64,000 bases of DNA from positions 19,809 to 83,808 of the forward strand of contig JADGJT010000056.1 in NCBI GenBank assembly GCA_027604005.1. The letters run 5' to 3'. A program made the position numbers and the translations under genes. This DNA comes from Dinochytrium kinnereticum (taxonomy: Eukaryota; Chytridiomycota; Chytridiomycetes; Chytridiales; Chytridiaceae). How positions within the stretch are numbered: position 1 is the first letter of the stretch; each line of letters starts with the position of its first letter. Positions 23,720-33,112 of this stretch are shown here, in pieces. The notes under the pieces are model-generated. The model searched no databases. It was given only the letters and a program-made list of their open reading frames with translations, and was not told where the DNA came from.

Positions 23720-25043
23720 ATGGCCGACAAGATTCGTCAAGGATTGGAGCTGATGGCTCAAGCAGAGAAGGCGTAAGGACAACACCTTTCCTCAAAGGAT
23801 CACGGCCTTCTAACCTCCTTTTAACAAGTGTCAATAAGACCAGCTGGCTTGGAAAGAAGAAACCAGATTGGGAAACGGCCCGGCCCCTGTATGATGAAGC
23901 TGGTGGGATTGTGGAGCATCGCGAGTTTTGGGTTCTTAATCATCACATGCAGCCGTCATCTTTAGAAACGCAAAGGCTTACGATCATTCTGTTGAAGCTT
24001 ACGTTAAAAGTGCTGCAGCGAATAAGGAAGAAGGATCGTAAGTTTAAAAGGAAAATGACACCGCACCCACCTTTCGCCAAGTTCCTCTCAACCACCGTAA
24101 CCTCTAACCTATTGTTAGCTTATTCATAGCTGGTAAACAGCTCGAACAAGCCGGTCAAATTCTCGCGCAGTTCCTGCAAAAGCCTGAAGAGGCGTCAAAG
24201 CTTTACAGGGAAGCAAGCAATTACTTCCTGGCGCATGGATCACCCGACCGGGCGGCCGAGATGCTTGAAAAAGCTGCAAAACAGCTTGAAGCGAGCAACG
24301 TAGATGAAGCGATTGAGCTTTATAGGGAGGCTATATCTATTTACGAGTCTGAGGATAAGCTGAGGACTGGTGCGGAGACCTTCGGGAGGGCGGTTGCAAT
24401 GACATTGAAGGCAAACCGGTATGAATCTTCTTTTTTTTTGGCTACGTTAAAGCGGTGAAATTGCGAATTCTGATGACTAGAGCAGGCTTATTGAAGCGGT
24501 CGAATTTTCACATCGTCTCGTCGAGGCTTTTCATAAGACGCAGAACCGGCCCTCATATAACAAGCAAGCACTCTCCACCATCATTATCGTTTTGCTCATG
24601 GGCGATGATGTTGACGCATCAAAGCGCATCTCACAATATGCAAGGTAATTAATGGGATTTTTCCAATTTGGCTGGTCCCCAGCCTAAAAACACTGTCTGT
24701 TCCCATTGTATATTAACGAGTTCTTTATCTCAGCAATTCCGGTTTCTTCGAATCCGAGGAAGGTAAAGTCGCAAACGCCCTTCTTGAGGCCTTCCAAACC
24801 TACGATGAAGAAATCCTTGCGAACGCTATCAAGAGGCCAGTTGTCAAATTCCTTGATACAGAGGTTCGATGTGAACTTGACTGCCATGAACTTCTAACTT
24901 GTCTTTTTAAAAAGGTTGTCAAGGCCTCACTTCGTCTTCGTGTTCCCGGAAGCGGTAAGAAGGCCAGCAGCGGGGAATCATCCAGTGCAAACTATGGCGG
25001 ACACCCATCTTTCGAGGACGAAGATGACGGTGATATGTGTTGA
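23720..25043 (+). CDS. NAPG: Gamma-SNAP-like soluble NSF attachment protein
   Basis: Seven exons (23720-23772, 23829-23902, 23953-24037, 24119-24418, 24486-24644, 24734-24863, 24915-25043) give 309 residues, as expected. The start MADKIRQGLELMAQAEKA is followed by NKTSWLGKKKPDWETARPLY, then SNAP TPR-like helices (FRNAKAYDHSVEAYVKSA, LEQAGQILAQFLQKPEEASK, YFLAHGSPDRAAEMLEKAAK). The C-terminal acidic tail ends FEDEDDGDMC. SNAPs recruit NSF to SNARE complexes for disassembly; the gamma form is the divergent one also linked to endosomes and mitochondria. The third exon uses CAG at 23950-23952; a downstream TTTAG would delete the AVIF residues of the helix. Confidence 0.93.
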
Positions 25044-25204
25044 TCGATTCCAAGCATTAGGGAGAGAGAAGGAAAAGGGGGAGAGAGGGCCCGCCGAACC
25101 CTCTTTATATAATAATACGGCTTGTCCAAAACAAATATTGCTCGACCATCCATCAGGAAAGAAAGAAAAGAAAAAGAGTGCAGCACATCGTCCCGCCACA
25201 CACA

Positions 25205-25876
25205 TCAAACGTTCGAAATGATGTTGTAGACTCGCCCAATCGCCTCGTTCTTGGCGACCTCAAGCTTCTCGGCAGAGACTCGCTTAGCGGATCGGTTGGG
25301 GTCGTAACGGCCGCCACCGCTCATCTGAGATGATTCCATGCCTGGGTTTCAAATTGGGACTTGTCAGAGACCAAACATACACAAACAAAAAGAGTCACCT
25401 GTCAGAATATTGTAGACCTTTCCGTCGTCCTGCGAGATGGCCTTCTTGCGACGATGGGCAAGCCAGTTGTCATCGTGCTGAACTTGCGAGTGCGAACCAA
25501 AGCTGACGGCGTAATTCGACTCGCCATTGGGCTGAGAGATCAAGAAGGAAAAAAGTGGGCCGGTCAGATGGTTGAAGGAAGAATAGGGAACCATTGCCCG
25601 TACTCCATCTAAAGAGATTACTTACGTTATGAGATTCGACCCTGCGCTGAGGGACGACCTCCTCCCTTTGGCTCCACCAGTCCCCGCCATGGTTTGCCTT
25701 CAACTTGTTCTTAAGATACTGGTCTCTCTCGCTCTTGAAGTCCTCAGTCTGAAGCATGTTAATATTATACCTCTCCATGTAATTACCGTGGTATTTGGGT
25801 CATGTCTCTTATATGAGTCGGTGGAGGTGCTGATGTACTTGTCGTCTCCATCCCTCACGTCGTAAAAGGTTGTCAT
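25205..25876 (-). CDS. Uncharacterised 160-residue protein
   Basis: Four exons (25876-25787, 25748-25626, 25531-25399, 25341-25205) keep frame for 160 residues. The protein begins MTTFYDVRDGDDKYISTSTD and is hydrophilic, with many His, Asn, Arg and Trp. Two related phrases, GKVYNILTG and GRVYNIISN, occur about 45 residues apart, hinting at an internal duplication. Short spaced Tyr/Thr motifs of this sort are seen in some axonemal microtubule-inner proteins, but that is only an impression and I cannot name a family. Splice sites are strong (GTAAT, GTAAG, GTGAC donors). It ends about 160 bp from the convergent gamma-SNAP stop. Confidence 0.75.
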
Positions 25877-25974
25877 TTTGGCAATTGTTCAAGTTTTGTT
25901 TTGAGGTGGAAAGCTCCAATTTTTGTTTTTGAGCGAGAATTATTATTTTAATTTTATTAAGCAGAGCGGCCTTA

Positions 25975-28028
25975 TTACTGGCCCAATGCTTCAACACCAT
26001 TGCCATTGACGTGCGTGATAACCCCCATAGGTGCGCTGCTACCACCTAGAGGTCCATTTCGTTCCTCCAAAGATGCAGCGCTATCCTCCACAGGTGACTT
26101 CAAAGGTGAATGAGCAGCCTCAACAGGTGGAACGTCAAGGATCTTGTCAACACTAGTGGTATCGATTGATTCTTCATGTTCAGGTGCCTCAGGAAACAAG
26201 TTGGGTTTCTCATCCATATCGATGTCTTGCTTATCGTCCATATCGCCTGTCACATCCACCTCGTTACCAACCTCCTCACGGCACTGAACGCACAGAAAGT
26301 CCCTGTTCTCCCACTCTTGCGCACTAATGTCGCCAGGAAGGCCCTCGGATATTGCAGCGCACCTAAGATGTTGCCATTGTAGACATCGTCCACAAGCTGT
26401 CATTGGGTTGCCATCTAAACCCGCAAATCATTTAGTACAAATGGTTTGTTTTTTGGCATGGGCAAAGAAGATTGAGGCCAGCGCGAGGGCAGATCAATAA
26501 TGCAGAAAGCAGGACTTACCGTCAACGTTGTGCCCTTTCAGCCCGCAAGTGCAGTTAAAAAACCATGACGGAGAATTTTCCCGAGATTCATAATCAGGCT
26601 CAGGTTGTACCTGTTTCTTTTTCGCACTTCTAGAGCTGGATCGATGACTGCTTATTGGAGTTGAAGACAATTCAGAGTATGCCCCGTTCGTCCCCGCTCC
26701 TCTTCTTCGTAGCCGCTCCTCCCGCTCTTTTGAAGCATCTGGTTTCGGGGGCTCGGGCGCGACTTTGCGCCTTCTTAGTCTCCTGGAATCCTGCTTTTCA
26801 TTAGCTTCCTCCCAAATGAGAATGAGTTTCTATTCACCTCTAAACCATCGTATGGATCCTCCTCTTCATATTCGTCTATTCCATCATTTCTTTTTTCTTT
26901 GATTCTTCTATCTCGCTCAAACAAGGCGATGCGTTCCTCTTCTAGCCGGTGAACCTCCCGCATCTGAAGTCTTGTAGAGCGCTTGCGGTTTGCTACTGCC
27001 TCCTCTAACTTTTTCTTCTTTTCCTTTTCCTAAAAATGCTGTTTAATGGATACAGAGGGTTATAAAGGAACATACCTCCAGATCCGGAAGGACTTGAGGA
27101 AGGGCATGGACAGTCAGAAATTCGTAAAAAGTCTTTTCAAGTTGATTCCTCGTGTTTTGGAATCTTTCCGGGAAAGTTATCCAATCTTCAACAGTGATGC
27201 ACTGAACAGTCCATTTTGCACCTTCATTAATTTCTTGAGTTTTTGATGGCCTTCCCTTTTTCTTCTTTCCGACCGGTTCTTCCTTGTAAAGCCGATTATC
27301 TATGATTTAATTTAATATCGTGCCCGCCTACAAAGACTTACCATCAAAAAGCCAGTATGTGTTTCCAGCCGCGTCCCAACCGACCGGATCTACTCTCTGA
27401 TTTCTGCCTAAGTATTATGCGAATGTTGTCATGTAACAAACCCAATGATTACTCTCGTCATCATTCTTCACAGCTTGTCTAAATCTTTCCGGGTAATCAT
27501 ACTGCCATTCACAAAGGCAATGAAGAACAAGGACCTGAGCAGTTTAACAAAGGCCCAACTGCATTCTCCCTCACCTTATTCCTCAAAGGCAGGTTAAAAT
27601 ATTCGTTCTCTTCGGGGAAAATATAGTTTGCAGTGAACCGCTTGAGCACCTCGCGACGAAAGTACATTGCCCATGTGTCAGTGCTGGTTTTTGCATCAGT
27701 TTAATGAAAGAAACCCAATGAGAACTCACTTAATCAGCCGATTTTGAGTAAGAACTCTCAGCATTTTAACTTGCATATCCATCAGTTCTGTAGGAGGCCA
27801 TTCTGACAGCAGCTGCTCCTCCAGGGTCTAAAGAATGAGATGCAACATTCCGACCTTTTTCACAAAACCTCTGTTACAAACTCTGTCAGGTTAAAGGCTT
27901 CGTAGAAGAGATGCAGGAATTGGGACACAGCAGCAAATTCCCAGTACGAGCGAAGCGTGATAAGATCTGAAAGGTTGAGTGATCAATGATCCCTGTTGTT
28001 CGGACTGGAGCCCATCCTTACCTGACAT
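25975..28028 (-). CDS. DDT/WHIM-like chromatin protein with C-terminal PHD finger (CECR2-type)
   Basis: About nine exons, roughly 530 residues. The first coding exon is only 7 nt (ATGTCAG, 28028-28022). The N-terminus, LITLRSYWEFAAVSQFLHLF, resembles the start of CECR2/DDT-type proteins. STDTWAMYFRREVLKRFTAN and NKVLVLHCLCEWQ continue the helical DDT/WHIM module, and RVDPVGWDAAGNTYWLFDD matches the WHIM2/D-TOX pattern that contacts ISWI remodellers. A long charged region follows, then the PHD: NCTCGLKGHNVD spliced to GNPMTACGRCLQWQHLRC, then FLCVQC. The tail is acidic. It probably targets a remodelling complex to methylated histone H3; there is no bromodomain. Exons from 26963 to 28020 are separated by introns of about 45-60 nt. 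Confidence 0.8.
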
Positions 28029-28144
28029 TCCTTAATGCGAATTTTCAAAAATACACTGATGTGGTATGTTGGTTGTAAAGAAGCTTTATTTACAGGAAGA
28101 TCGATGTCAGGGACCCCAAGTTACACGGCATGCGAGCCTCTTAT

Positions 28145-29008
28145 TTAGTGTCTATCGCGGCGATGTGGAGGAGATCTTGAACGGGAGTCACGGCGTGAAT
28201 TTCTACGTTCATCCACCCGAGATTCTCTTCCTTTGCGATCTTCCGACCTCGAATCCCTTCCTTGGCCACCTTCCGCCTGCGATTCCTTGCTCTGTCGAGC
28301 CTTAGCTTCTATACAATGGAAGAAGTTAGAAACACAACTATGACTCGAGCGAAACAACAAGAACAACAAAAAAAAAAAAAAAAAAAAAATACCCTCGAAA
28401 GCCTTTCGACGCTCCTCATCTCTTTGAGACTGCAGAATAATTCGTTCTTGTTTTTTCTTTTCCTACAATTGTTGAATCAGGCTGCCCATTAAAGAATTCT
28501 TACTTGAAGCTCAACATCGAATGCAGATCCTTCCTTGTGGTTTTTTGAGTTGATACCAAACGCCTTGGCCAATCGCTCATTCTCCGCAGACTTGGCCTCT
28601 GCAAGAAAGTGGCTTTCATGCCCCTTCAAATCCTTTACATTCCGGGTCATGGAGTCGAGATTTTGAAGTAATTTCCGTCGCAGAGCTGAAACTCTTTCCT
28701 CAATATCATCCTCCTTCAACCCCTTTTCTTCTAGCTCATCTTGAAGCTCCAGGCATTTGATTTCAACCTGGCGTTTCTTGTCATGCAGCAGAATGTCCTT
28801 ATTAGGAGCCTTGTTAAAGCCAAGCCCAGTGTCTTTTTCGAAATCGTCCCGCTTGTAATCCACCCTCTGAAAGTTTTGCCGTACAAGGGCCTTGTTTTGC
28901 TGGACATATCCATTAGTTCCAGATCCTCTAGTGGTCGAAAGACCTGTGCCAATGTTGGTGTGAGGAGTGTTGCCTTCGCAGTTATTCCTTACCAATGCCG
29001 TTGTACAT
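28145..29008 (-). CDS. CWC21: Pre-mRNA splicing factor CWC21/SRRM2-like (cwf21 domain)
   Basis: Four exons (29008-28993, 28943-28504, 28462-28393, 28308-28145) give 229 residues. The 16-nt first exon encodes MYNGI plus one base and joins to GLSTTRGSGTNGYVQQNKAL, the highly conserved CWC21/SRRM2 start. The cwf21 domain (HDKKRQVEIKCLELQDELEE and ERVSALRRKLL) follows. The C-terminus is an Arg/Ser/Asp/Glu-rich tail ending in alternating RS/RD. CWC21 binds Prp8 and Snu114 in the activated spliceosome. The third intron carries a 23-nt A run on the plus strand, so the donor is followed by poly(T) in the transcript. It lies 69 bp downstream of another spliceosome gene on the same strand. Confidence 0.93.
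28367..28389. repeat. Poly(A)/poly(T) homopolymer in an intron
   Basis: A run of about 23 A on the plus strand lies just after the 5' splice site of the third CWC21 intron. Its position inside an intron of a multi-exon gene makes it a homopolymer tract, not a retroposed tail. Confidence 0.85.
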
Positions 29009-29077
29009 TCTTTTTTCTCAATTTATTTTTATTACTATGAAATATTATTGCACGAAATAGACGCAGCCTTTTTTTTT

Positions 29078-30195
29078 TCATATATTTTCCTCTTCATTTT
29101 CTTCTTCGGACTTCTTTTTCCGTATTTCCGCAGCCCGTTCCTCCATCCGCTTCTTCTTTTGAGCTACACAATTCGTTATAATAGGAAAGACCAGTTGGCA
29201 GACTCACCTATTTTGCTCAATAGATCTCGAGCTGCATTAAATACACCGCCTGTTGGAAAGCCACACAAAAAGCACTTTGAGCTCTTCGCGTGATGCTTAA
29301 TCGCGCAAAGCTCGCAGAAGTAATGCGAGCATCTGCAGCGGTGATAAATTAACCACATGAACAACAACCATAGCAAAATGATTTATAAGAAGAACTCATG
29401 AACAAATGAAACTGAGGCATATACAATACTTACTTCGTGACCACAGGATGTTTAAAATCTCCGTTACATATAGGGCAGGAAAATGGAAGGTCGTCATCTT
29501 CTTCCACAACTTCTTCGATAGCGTCCTCCTCAGCGTTAACAGCACTGTCCCTTTCTTTCGCTTTCTGCTTCATCTGTTCCTCCCATTCTTGCTCAAGCTG
29601 CCAGCCCGTTTTGTAGTCTCCACGATCGTGCATGAAAACACAAGAATCTCCAAAGCCGCAAGATCCCGTCTCCTTGTAATCCTTGCACACGTCCATCTGA
29701 TAATCGAAGCGACAGGATATTCGAACATTTGAAAGACCTTTCAGAGGCCCTGCCCTTTGAATTTTAGCTAGACAAATAATACAGAAACGGAGAATATCAC
29801 CTTAGCTTTGAGGCATTTGATTGTGTGGTCTTTTCGACTTTCTTGTTCACATACTCCTTATAGCCGTTCAATCCCTTGTAAACCCCTTCGGCCTCATCCC
29901 CTTCATATATTTTTGTGTCTGTATCTTCGAGAGACCCATCGACATCGAGTGTTCGAGTAGCCAGGTCCATAGCCATGGATGCAGCCGAGCCACTGGATGA
30001 AAACGCTACATGGCCAGTCCTTTCAGCTATAGTTTCCTCCTGCAGTTTAACTTTCGAAGATGTCGAAGCAGACAAAATGCCAGCCTTTTCATCTTTCTTT
30101 TTACGGACAACACTCGTCTCTACATCCTCCACCTCGTCCTCCTCCCTCTGCCGCTTAACACCACTCGACGCTTTTGATACTCTTTTCTTGAACAT
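29078..30195 (-). CDS. CWC24: CWC24/RNF113A spliceosomal CCCH-RING protein
   Basis: Four exons, about 300 residues. The N-terminal third is charged with a nuclear-localisation-like KRQREED. The C3H1 zinc finger is DVCKDYKETGSCGFGDSCVF followed by MHDRGDYKTGWQLE. The RING domain begins FSCPICNGDFKHPVVTK and, across an intron, continues CSHYFCELCAIKHHAKSSKC and FLCGFPTGGVFNAA. The tail is Lys/Glu-rich and ends EENEEENI. It acts at spliceosome activation near the 5' splice site; RNF113A also has E3 ligase activity in DNA repair. It neighbours CWC21 on the same strand with a 69-bp gap. Confidence 0.93.
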
Positions 30196-30539
30196 TTTTG
30201 CTGTTGTACAAGAAACGTCCGGCTATAAATACAACCATTGCGGTATCGTTTAAAGGAGATGGATGAAGTTGAAGTTCACAACATAGCTTAAGTGGTTTGA
30301 AGAAGGACGTCATTTTCTCTTCATAGCATGATAATGTTTCAAAATGCCATGCTGTTGTCTACGACGCTGTGGTCCCGGTCGCTGTTGGCGCCTTGGAAAC
30401 TGGGGATTGACTAAGTTTCGTTTTCCTCCAGCAGATTGTCCTCAGGGTGCCAGCCCTTTTGCTCTCCCGCTGCCTTTTCATTGCTGATTGATTTGAAAGG
30501 GAATTATCATTCAGCACAGGTCCAGGCGGCAAGCATGTA
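30196..30539. other. Intergenic upstream of CWC24
   Basis: About 340 bp between the CWC24 start and the stop of the small minus-strand gene. Contains short ORFs only. One plus-strand phrase starting at 30326 looks like a hydrophobic leader (ATGCTGTTGTCTACG), but it ends after about 20 codons and has no supported continuation. Confidence 0.45.
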
Positions 30540-31165
30540 CTAATAGGGATTGTTTGATTCGATCAGTGTGCTGGTCTCCCCAAGAGGGTAATTGCTGACA
30601 TAGTCTGCGTATGGCAATAGCCACTCCGGTGGCCGCGGTGTACGAACACCCTGACCAGACAATCCATTTGATAAGGCGCCGACTGGGTCAAATACGGGAG
30701 AACTCGTAAACCATTAATGTTAAGTACTTCACTCCCATAAAACTGGAAGTTTTAGTTGACTTTAATTTATCTTTTAAATATTAATACAGTATACCGGATC
30801 TAGTTTATTTAATGCGGATTTTGCCCATCTTTTACGATTAGATGAATTCAGTCGCATTTAATGAGGTCCCACCACCACCAAGTTTTGGAATCTTGACCAT
30901 GCGGCCGGCTGCTTATCATCATTTGCCCAGTTATGAGGAAGATCAGATGTTTAATAAGAGCTTACTTTTTTAGATTCATGGAATCCAGGTCCCTTTTGTG
31001 GTCTCTTTCGTAAGTAGACTTTCTGCCCTGATCCTACTCGTTCCGCTCCTGTAAGCCAACCAACGGCCTACGCATCAAATGTCTTGGGGCCTGTTCGCAT
31101 TTCGCCAGAAGGTGGCCTCTTTCATATTAGACTTCGATTTTTGGGTTTATTACTCGTTGCAGCAT
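30540..31165 (-). CDS. Small uncharacterised protein, four exons, 95 residues
   Basis: No single frame is long enough to be obvious, but splicing gives a clean protein. Exons: 31165-31154 (MLQR), 31067-30966 (AVGWLTGAERVGSGQKVYLR onward, ending GPGFHESKK), 30908-30898 (PAA plus two bases) and 30702-30540 (SPVFDPVGALSNGLSGQG onward, ending GETSTLIESNNPY). The total is a multiple of three, and each junction has GTAAT, GTAAG or GTCAA with an AG. The N-terminus is hydrophobic-basic and could be a mitochondrial leader. The block TPRPPEWLLPYADYVSNYPL looks conserved in character. I cannot name the family. The 11-nt third exon and 195-nt last intron are the least certain parts. The start is 20 bp past the JJJ1 stop. 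Confidence 0.6.
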
Positions 31166-31185
31166 GTAAACTGCAAATAAAGAGT

Positions 31186-33060
31186 TTATTTCTTTTTCTT
31201 CTTATCCTTTTTCTTGTTGTTGGTTGCTTGGCCGGCATGGCTAGTTTCTCTTAAGTGGTCGAAGAGTTTGTTTCTACTAGCGAAAGTCTCGCCGCACTGT
31301 CCGCAAACCAGATCAGAAGATGGGGCAGCGGGCTTCCTGTCGCGGGATTTTTTTTTGCTGCCAGTCTCCGTCTTAGCGACTATAGGTACCGATGTGTTCG
31401 CGCTCTCGTCATGTGTGGAAATCTCAGAGTTAACAGTTTCCGAGATAACCGTCCCCGGCTTAGTAGCGAAGTCCTCTTCATTATCGGTCATGCCTGAGCC
31501 TGCATAAGCATCTTCTCGTTGGAACTGGGCAGCCCTCTTATTTTTCTTCGCTTTCCGTTTCAGTCTTGGTTCGAAAAATGCCTCGTTTGCTTCGTTTATA
31601 GCGGAACCCAGATTCGTATCTTCAGAATCTGATTGGCTGAGCTCGCCTCCCTTCGCTGCCGTCTCCATGATTAGGTCTTGGTCGGTGTTTAGCGTCATGC
31701 TTTCCATCCTTTCATCCAGATCAGATGACGTTTCGTGAAACTCCCTATCACTATTTTCCATCTCCTCCGCAAGAGCCTCGTCCTCCTCTAGGAGCTGGGC
31801 TCTAAGAATCTCCACATTCTTAATATGCTTTCGAGACTGTTCATGGTTCAGCCACTGATGAATGAGAAGTTATAAAAAAAGTTAATTTATCTAATGGAGG
31901 GAAGAGCAAAGCAAAACACAATGAACTAAATCAAACAGACAGAATATTACCTGCTTCTCAGTTTTGAAAACCTTATTGCATGCAACACACAAAAACTCAT
32001 CTTGATTTTCTTCGGCATCCTCAAACTCGTCTGGGAGCTGTTCAATGAGATCATCAACCGAGGTCGAGGTCTTATTCCAATCTTGCTCTTCGTACTCTTT
32101 CATTTGCCTTAATCGCTGCTGGCGTTCGGCCTTTTGCCGCTCCTTAAGATCCAAATCCTTCTGCAAGCGGGCCTCCTTCATCTGTTCTTGGTATGCCTTC
32201 ACACGAGGATCTCGCTTCTGAGCAAACTCTGCAATACGTCGGACAGTTTCGTTGTAATCTTTGCGTCCGCTCTCTCTTAACTTTTGATTTTCTCGCTCCA
32301 TTGCGCGCTTTATGGCTCTGTCGGGGGCATCTGATAGCCGATACTTATCGCACCATCTGAACGATTTGCACGTCGAGAAACCCAAGAATTTGGCATAAAC
32401 GTTTTTCGGCCCATCCTCAAACAAGGTAGACGAGAGACCGAAGTCCAGTTGACTAAAATCAGGCTCCTGAGAATTGATACATTCACTATCAAGCTCCCAA
32501 GCAGTAATTTCTTCTTCTGCTAGTTTCTTGAACAACGACCTGAAAACCTCAAAGAATGCACCAGGCGAGTCGGAGAAATTGGTGTATGCTCCTGGTGAAA
32601 AAAACCTCATCAGCTGGTCGCTTGTTGTACCCCTTCCACTAGAGTAATATTTTCCACTTGATTGCTGGTATCCAGTGTCATCTTCAATGTCCTCATCACC
32701 TCTTAATATGCTGTCTTTGTGACTATCGTACCTATTTATTTGTTCAACATATCAGGAAAGAGGACTTCAGCATCAAAATACCATGATCTCTCTTGCGGAT
32801 CACTTAAAATCTCATAGGCTGCCTGTATCTCTGTGAATATCCGTGTGGCTTCCTCAACCCTCGTCGGATTCTTGTCAGGATGATGCTCCAGCGCCTGCGA
32901 TCGAATTAGCCATGAAACATGGGCAACATTAAACCTTTTTCCGGTATGCCTATTCATGTCGCATAAGAATCGCAATAACGCAAGCAAATCAAGCCTTTTT
33001 CAACTCGTCTTCGGAGGCCCTCTGATCGACTCCCAGCAGCTCATAGTAGCAAGTTTTCAT
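31186..33060 (-). CDS. JJJ1: JJJ1/DNAJC21 J-domain protein with C2H2 fingers
   Basis: The minus-strand gene starts MKTCYYELLGVDQRASEDEL, the typical JJJ1 J domain, with the HPD in ALEHHPDKNP. A 15-nt exon (32949-32935, AYRKK) lies between a 45-nt intron with an apparent GC donor (32994-32950) and a 41-nt GT-AG intron. Downstream, FFSPGAYTNFSDSPGAFFEV and the DKYRLSDAPDRAIKRAMERE block match JJJ1. A long charged helix precedes two zinc fingers: CVACNKVFKTEKQWLNHEQS and CGQCGETFASRNKLFDHLRE. The C-terminus is poly-Lys. JJJ1 helps release Arx1 from 60S pre-ribosomes in the cytosol by activating Hsp70. Its TAA overlaps an AATAAA. The divergent CH-domain gene starts 52 bp away. Confidence 0.93.
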
Positions 33061-33112
33061 CCAAAGCACTGATCGCACCAAAATTCCAAAGCTGCACTGT
33101 GTGACTTACTGC

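Noticed and set aside
28367..28389. Poly(A) run suggesting a retroposed element
   Set aside because: It is inside a supported intron of CWC21, and no element body or target-site duplication is adjacent.
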